64,000 nucleotides of DNA from positions 372,001 through 436,000 of the forward strand of contig NZ_OY760059.1 in NCBI RefSeq assembly GCF_963662885.1, in the 5' to 3' direction. A program made the translations under genes and the position numbers. Positions 59,476-64,000 of the stretch are shown piece by piece (position 1 is the stretch's first letter; every line of letters begins with the position of its first letter). The notes under the pieces were generated by a model. That model ran no database searches and was not told where the DNA came from. It saw only the letters and a program-made list of their open reading frames with translations. This DNA is from an uncultured Pseudodesulfovibrio sp. Lineage in GTDB: Bacteria; Desulfobacterota; Desulfovibrionia; Desulfovibrionales; Desulfovibrionaceae.

Positions 59476-61134
59476 ATGAAAATAGGCGTCCTGCAACTCA
59501 ATCCCATTGTCGGCGATCTGGACGGCAACGCGGCCAGGATACTGGACGCTGCCCGCCGCGCGCACTCTCTGGGCGCGGACCTCTGCGTGACTTCCGAGAT
59601 GGCCCTGACCGGCTATCCGCCCCGCGACCTGCTGCTCTACGAAGGATTCGTGGACCGCGTCGAAGAACGGGCCAAGGAACTGGCCCGATCACTCGGTGAC
59701 GGCCCGCCCCTGCTGCTCGGCGCGGTGGAACGCAACCGCACGGGCCAGGGCAAGCCGGTCTTCAACTGCGCCCTGTTCTGCGAAGGCGGCCGGGTAACGC
59801 GGTCCGTGCGCAAGACCCTGCTGCCCACCTACGACGTGTTCGACGAGGCGCGCTATTTCGAGCCCGCGCCCGAAGGTGATCCGGAGGCCAACATCGTCCG
59901 CGTGAACGGCCTGACTCTGGCCGTGACCATCTGCGAGGATGCCTGGAACGACAAGGACTACTGGGACACCAGAACCTATGCCCGCGACCCGCTGGAGGAA
60001 GCCGCAGCCCAACACCCGGACCTGATCGTCAACCTCTCGGCCTCACCGCTTTTTCTGGGCAAGCAGCAACTCCGCGAGGACATGCTCGGAGCCGTGGCCC
60101 GAAAGTACGGAGCGCCGCTGGTCTACGTCAATCAGGCCGGGGCCGACGACGACCTGGTCTTTGACGGCCGGTCCTGCGCTTTTGCGACCGACGGGAGTCT
60201 CATGGCCCGCGCCAGAGGGTTCGAGGAGGACGTCATCGTGGTGGACATGGCCAATCCTTCGGCCAACGCGGTGGCGGACGACGATTTTTGCCGCGAGTCC
60301 GAGACCTGGCGCGCCCTGGTCACCGGCACCCGCGACTATGTGCACAAGAGCGGTTTCACCAAGGCCCTGGTCGGCCTGTCCGGGGGCATCGACTCGGCCG
60401 TGACCGCGGCCGTGGCCGCCGAGGCGCTGGGCGCGGACAACGTGACCTGTGTGCTCATGCCCTCGCCCTACTCGAGCAAGGGTTCCATCGACGACTCCCT
60501 GGAGCTGGCCAAGAATCTTGGTATCAAGACCGTGACTCTGCCCATTCAGCCTATCATGGCCCAGTTCGAGAAGACCCTGGCCGAATCCTTTGCCGGATAC
60601 GAACCCGACACCACCGAGGAAAACATCCAGTCGCGCATCCGGGGCAACCTGCTCATGGCCATGTCCAACAAGTTCGGGGCGCTGCTCCTGACCACGGGCA
60701 ACAAGTCCGAGCTGGCCGTGGGCTACTGCACCATCTACGGGGACATGTCCGGCGGGTACGCGGTCATTTCCGACGTGGACAAGACCGGGGTGTTCAACGT
60801 GGCCAAGTGGTACAACGCGCACGTCGCACCGCACATCCCGGAGGCGATCATCACCAAGCCGCCGTCCGCCGAGTTGCGGCCCGACCAGAAGGACCAGGAC
60901 TCCCTGCCGGACTACGCCGTGCTGGACGCCATCCTGGCCCGGCACATCGAGCACCATCAGTCGCGCAAGGAAATCATCGAGGCGGGCTTTGAAGAAGCCA
61001 CGGTGGATCGGGTTCTGAAGCTGGTGCGGGGAGCGGAGTTCAAACGCCGACAGGCCGCGCCGGGCATCAAGCTGACCCCACGCTCCTTCGGCACGGGCTG
61101 GCGCATGCCGCTGGCCTGCCGCCGCGATCTCTAA
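59476..61134 (+). CDS. nadE: Glutamine-dependent NAD+ synthetase
   Basis: A 552-residue two-domain enzyme of NAD synthesis. The N-terminal nitrilase-type glutaminase (EMALTGYPPRDLL with catalytic Glu, KTLLPTYDVF with Lys, TICEDAWND with Cys) feeds ammonia to the C-terminal synthetase (LVGLSGGIDSAVTAAVAAEA PP-loop, TTGNKSELAVGYCT, YGDMSGGYAVISD). The ATG at 59476 (MKIGVLQLN) is chosen; an upstream TTG has no ribosome site. It ends convergently with the Maf gene, overlapping by 4 bases (CTAA). Confidence 0.95.
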   Translation: MKIGVLQLNPIVGDLDGNAARILDAARRAHSLGADLCVTSEMALTGYPPRDLLLYEGFVDRVEERAKELARSLGDGPPLLLGAVERNRTGQGKPVFNCALFCEGGRVTRSVRKTLLPTYDVFDEARYFEPAPEGDPEANIVRVNGLTLAVTICEDAWNDKDYWDTRTYARDPLEEAAAQHPDLIVNLSASPLFLGKQQLREDMLGAVARKYGAPLVYVNQAGADDDLVFDGRSCAFATDGSLMARARGFEEDVIVVDMANPSANAVADDDFCRESETWRALVTGTRDYVHKSGFTKALVGLSGGIDSAVTAAVAAEALGADNVTCVLMPSPYSSKGSIDDSLELAKNLGIKTVTLPIQPIMAQFEKTLAESFAGYEPDTTEENIQSRIRGNLLMAMSNKFGALLLTTGNKSELAVGYCTIYGDMSGGYAVISDVDKTGVFNVAKWYNAHVAPHIPEAIITKPPSAELRPDQKDQDSLPDYAVLDAILARHIEHHQSRKEIIEAGFEEATVDRVLKLVRGAEFKRRQAAPGIKLTPRSFGTGWRMPLACRRDL

Positions 61135-62900
61135 AGACGCTTCAAGGCCTTTGCGAGCAGGCCGAGGAATTCGCGGCTCATGGCCAGGACGTCGCGAAAA
61201 TACATGCGCAACCCCTTGCGGCGTGACGCCTCGTCCCCCTCGAACACCAGTTGGCTGAAGACGCGGTTGGGGAATCCCCCTCGCCGCTCAACCAGATAGG
61301 TGACGTTGTTCTTGTCCAGCTGGTCCAGAACGGCCATGCCCTTTGCGGTCATGGCCGGGGTGTCGTCGGCCAGCAAGGTTCTCGCGGCCTCTCCCACGCT
61401 GGTCCACAGCTGGATTTCACGACGCAGCCAGCGGCCCGCTTCCGCGCGGTCCACGCTCGGCGGCTCGGGCCGGAACAGATCCTTCATGTTCGGCACCCTG
61501 CCCGAAAGCTCGGGCTCCTCGTCGTATTCAATCCCTTCACCATACAGAATGCTCGCCTTCGAGGTGTTCACACACGGCACTCCGGACACGCGGATTTCCT
61601 CTGTCAGCCACAAGGCCGCGTCCATGAAGTTCAGGGTGGTGAACAACGCCTCACCAAAGGGCGAGGTCACGGGACACAGCTGGGGATGCCGGTTTATCAG
61701 TTCCCGCTCCCCGGTGCCGGGCGCTTCGTGGACCGTGCCTTTGGCGTAGCTCAAACGCCACGGATCGGGCGAGGCCAGCTGCGCCCCGACCAGCACGCAC
61801 CGGGCGCACCCAAGGTAGCGGGCCAGGGAAAAAGCCGTGGAGATGACCGAACCGTGAAGGCGAAGGTCGTCCCGCTCTCCGAAAATCTGCGGCAGGAAGG
61901 AGCCGAACAGGTATTTCTGCCGGAAGCGGTCCCCGCCCAGGTCGGACAGACAATGGGAAACCAGAATGGTCCCGGGCAGCTTCGGGATCTGTTTGAAGAC
62001 CATGCCGGAATCGACGGAAGTGTCGTTTATGACCACGAAATGCGGCTGGATACCCGCCTCGGCCAGGGGTTTGACCGCGTTGTTCACGCTGATGACCACC
62101 CCGCGTTCCCGGTTGGCCTTGATCCAGTCGAGCTTTTCGGGCAGGTCCGGCCCGGCGGCGACCAGGATGGCGTCGGTCTCCCGCAACCGGTTGTGCAGCC
62201 TGCCGATGGGCGGCGCGGTAAGGTATTCGCCCACGTTCTCGAAGGCGTGCAGCTGCTGATCGTAGAGCAGCCCCCGGTGGATGTCCCGCAGGGGCCGGGA
62301 ACGGTTCAGGGCCTGGCCGGACAGCCCGTATATGGCGTGACGGTAGTGTAGCGTCTCAAAATACTGCGCCACCCTGTCGGCCCAGTCGCCATACAGGTCG
62401 CTCACCCGATCGGTGACGAAAAAGGCCGGGGTGCCGAGCCGGAACATGTCGCCGGGCAGCATCTCCTGCAAGGGCGGGTCAAAGGAGCGGGGATCGCCGG
62501 TGAAGCAGAACAGGTTGGGCCGGTTCAACCCGGCCAGCTTGAAGCGTTCCAGAAAATCCACGAGCACCCGCTCATCCGGTTCAAAGAGGATGACTACCGT
62601 GGTCTTGGAGGCCAGAGCCGCGCGCAGTTGCGGGCTGTCGGCCATGCCGAGCAGGACGACCAGCCGGGTCTCGGACAACGCCCTCTCGATGGTGGTGTCC
62701 GACTCGAACAGGGCGTAGGCGGACACGGACGGGTCCTCGAAGGGATGGCGGAAAACGGGGTTCTCGAACCGGCACAACTGGGGATGATCGGAAAAGCGAT
62801 GCGGACCGGGGTCGCCCCGGCCGTCCCCCACGGGTTCGACCTGCACGCCCCGGCAGAGAATGCCCAGCTCCACCAGAGCGGCTATCTTGCTGTTCTCCAT
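61131..62900 (-). CDS. Motility-associated factor (Maf)-like glycosyltransferase, DUF115 family
   Basis: A 589-residue protein. The central DUF115 domain is seen as AILVAAGPDLPEKLDWIKAN, GVVISVNNAVKPLAEAGIQP and HFVVINDTSVDSG. N-terminal region (LVVLLGMADSPQLRAALASK) and helical C-terminal region fit the Maf family, which transfers nonulosonates to flagellin. The CMP-nonulosonate genes (neuB, neuA) are within 6 kb, which supports that role. ATG at 62900 is chosen. Whether it uses pseudaminate, legionaminate or another sugar is unknown. Confidence 0.82.
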   Translation of the reverse strand: MENSKIAALVELGILCRGVQVEPVGDGRGDPGPHRFSDHPQLCRFENPVFRHPFEDPSVSAYALFESDTTIERALSETRLVVLLGMADSPQLRAALASKTTVVILFEPDERVLVDFLERFKLAGLNRPNLFCFTGDPRSFDPPLQEMLPGDMFRLGTPAFFVTDRVSDLYGDWADRVAQYFETLHYRHAIYGLSGQALNRSRPLRDIHRGLLYDQQLHAFENVGEYLTAPPIGRLHNRLRETDAILVAAGPDLPEKLDWIKANRERGVVISVNNAVKPLAEAGIQPHFVVINDTSVDSGMVFKQIPKLPGTILVSHCLSDLGGDRFRQKYLFGSFLPQIFGERDDLRLHGSVISTAFSLARYLGCARCVLVGAQLASPDPWRLSYAKGTVHEAPGTGERELINRHPQLCPVTSPFGEALFTTLNFMDAALWLTEEIRVSGVPCVNTSKASILYGEGIEYDEEPELSGRVPNMKDLFRPEPPSVDRAEAGRWLRREIQLWTSVGEAARTLLADDTPAMTAKGMAVLDQLDKNNVTYLVERRGGFPNRVFSQLVFEGDEASRRKGLRMYFRDVLAMSREFLGLLAKALKRL

Positions 62901-63072
62901 AAGTCCCTTCCAACGCACCGGTTCATGATTCCACACTGTGCAACTTGGCCTTGGCCAACCGCTTTTGTCAAGGGAACCGGGCCTCTCCGCGACAGGTACA
63001 CAGCCCGGGCTTTTTTCTTCGCGGGTTTCATAGTATAGGATTCACGCGACGCACGGCTTTAAGGGAGGACCC

Positions 63073-63558
63073 ATGCTCGACTCGAAACGGCGGAAAAAAT
63101 CGGCGGAATGGACCAGGAACATCCTCCTGGTTTTGGCGGCCGCCGTCATCATCGCCGTGTTCTTCAACCTGGATCTGATGCGCAAGGGCGAGTCCGTGTT
63201 CTCCAACTCCGCGGCCAAGAAGCTCAAGTTCTCAGGGGGGCTCAACCGCAAGGCTTACACGAACTCCGAGATAGACCGGATGCTGGGCTATCTCCGGGCG
63301 CGCAACGACCTCTTCCAGGAGGTCAGGATCGAAGCTTCGCCACAGGACGGATACAAGGCGATCACCCCCGATTCGGACATCATCTTCGAACTCTATGTGA
63401 CCATGACGGACGGGTTCACCTTTTCGACCCCGGCCCGCCGCGTGGACCGGCGCGACCTGGTGGCCTCCCTGCTGAACAAGCTGGACAAGGACCTGCGCGC
63501 CTACCAGAAACTGAAAAAGGAAGGGCGCAACCCTTCGTCCATGATCAATCTCATGTGA
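63073..63558 (+). CDS. Hypothetical protein with single N-terminal membrane anchor
   Basis: A 161-residue protein with one membrane segment (NILLVLAAAVIIAVFFNL) after a short basic N-tail, then a soluble extracytoplasmic domain (AYTNSEIDRMLGYLRARNDL, IFELYVTMTDGFTFSTPARR). No known domain. GGGAGG lies about 5 nt before the ATG. It sits 23 bases upstream of the flavoprotein gene on the same strand. Confidence 0.75.
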   Translation: MLDSKRRKKSAEWTRNILLVLAAAVIIAVFFNLDLMRKGESVFSNSAAKKLKFSGGLNRKAYTNSEIDRMLGYLRARNDLFQEVRIEASPQDGYKAITPDSDIIFELYVTMTDGFTFSTPARRVDRRDLVASLLNKLDKDLRAYQKLKKEGRNPSSMINLM

Positions 63559-63581
63559 TCCCTCCGGGGCATGCCTACGCT

Positions 63582-64000
63582 ATGACTGAAAATTTCGACA
63601 CCATCGTCTGCGGCGGATCGCTGGCGGGCAGCGCCGCGGCCGTGACACTGGCCCGACAGGGCCGGTCCGTGCTCGTCCTGGACAAGGCCGAATTCCCGCG
63701 CACCAAACTCTGCGGCGGCCTGCTCACGTGGAAGACCGTACGCCTTCTGGACCACCTCTTCGGCGAAACCCCCGAGACCCTGCGCGAACAGGGGATCGTC
63801 AAGTACGTGTCCGACCAATATTCCATCCGTTCCTTTACCTCGACCCTGGCCGAGGGGACCCTGTCCTATCCCTTCCATCTGACCGACCGGGTGGAACTGG
63901 ACAACCGCCTGCTCCACCTCGTGCGCCAGGCCGGCGCCCATGTGCGGGAGGGCGAGGAAGTGGTCCGCTGCGACCCGGAATCCGGGGAGGTCCACCTCAA
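63582..64000 (+). CDS. FAD-dependent geranylgeranyl-reductase-family protein (partial, C-terminus beyond window)
   Basis: The first ~139 residues are present. The FAD-binding start DTIVCGGSLAGSAAAVTLAR and GRSVLVLDKAEFPRTKLCGG match the geranylgeranyl reductase-like flavoprotein family, which reduces isoprenoid chains or related substrates. The gene runs off the right edge. It follows the membrane-anchored hypothetical gene by 23 bases and may be co-transcribed. Substrate unknown. Confidence 0.85.
   Translation, partial: MTENFDTIVCGGSLAGSAAAVTLARQGRSVLVLDKAEFPRTKLCGGLLTWKTVRLLDHLFGETPETLREQGIVKYVSDQYSIRSFTSTLAEGTLSYPFHLTDRVELDNRLLHLVRQAGAHVREGEEVVRCDPESGEVHL

Noticed and set aside
1..64000. 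CRISPR array
   Set aside because: No regularly spaced short repeats or Cas genes were seen.

Overview
The window looks like a chromosomal segment of a high-GC, sulfate-reducing Desulfovibrionaceae-type bacterium (Desulfovibrio/Pseudodesulfovibrio-like). This rests on gene content only: a tungsten-type aldehyde:ferredoxin oxidoreductase with a four-cluster ferredoxin, a YedE/TusA/DUF3343 selenium-sulfur trafficking group, a PA2778/PA2779 pair and a Maf-type flagellin glycosylation gene. No species call is possible without a search.

Layout. 1-626: start of a BMP-family nucleoside-binding protein. 987-4328: a small AT-richer island bounded by 29-bp direct repeats of the 3' end of tRNA-Phe. It carries a PD-(D/E)XK nuclease-family gene and a beta-propeller lipoprotein, with no visible integrase. 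4302-4377: tRNA-Phe(GAA). 4466-8307: aldehyde oxidoreductase, ferredoxin and a glycosyltransferase. 8557-10053: a diguanylate cyclase. 10263-13359: a four-gene phage head fragment (small protein, portal, Bbp19-like, scaffold-like) with no capsid gene. 13710-16270: an MBOAT acyltransferase and its SGNH partner. 16297-19227: five overlapping genes resembling a selenium/sulfur trafficking operon. 19412-30581: housekeeping and miscellaneous genes (C39-peptidase/TPR lipoprotein pair, rlmN, solute-binding protein, endonuclease IV, a degenerate CCA-transferase homologue with an HD domain, pyrC, pyrB, an amidohydrolase, a radical SAM protein).

30646-59182 is a large surface-glycan locus. Two minus-strand arms (30646-40593 and 51273-59182) flank a plus-strand operon (40710-51263). 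The arms encode GDP-mannose 4,6-dehydratase, GDP-fucose synthase, a heptose-7-P kinase and heptose-1-P guanylyltransferase pair, NeuB, two CMP-nonulosonate synthetases, several glycosyltransferases, and a glycosyltransferase fused to a radical SAM domain. The plus operon encodes a GDP-sugar dehydratase-like protein, three epimerase-like proteins with altered YxxxK motifs, a TylF-type methyltransferase, a split transketolase, a GNAT, two radical SAM proteins and an RmlC-like epimerase. Together these suggest activated heptose/deoxysugars, a nonulosonate, and an unusual (perhaps carbon-branched) sugar. The Maf protein at 61131-62900 suggests flagellin is one acceptor.

59476-64000: NAD synthetase, Maf, a membrane-anchored hypothetical protein and the start of a geranylgeranyl-reductase-like flavoprotein. 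The most interesting parts are the plus-strand sugar operon, the glycosyltransferase-radical SAM fusion, the selenium-type operon with an NnrD-like kinase, the tRNA-Phe island, the capsid-less phage fragment and the degenerate CCA-transferase homologue.
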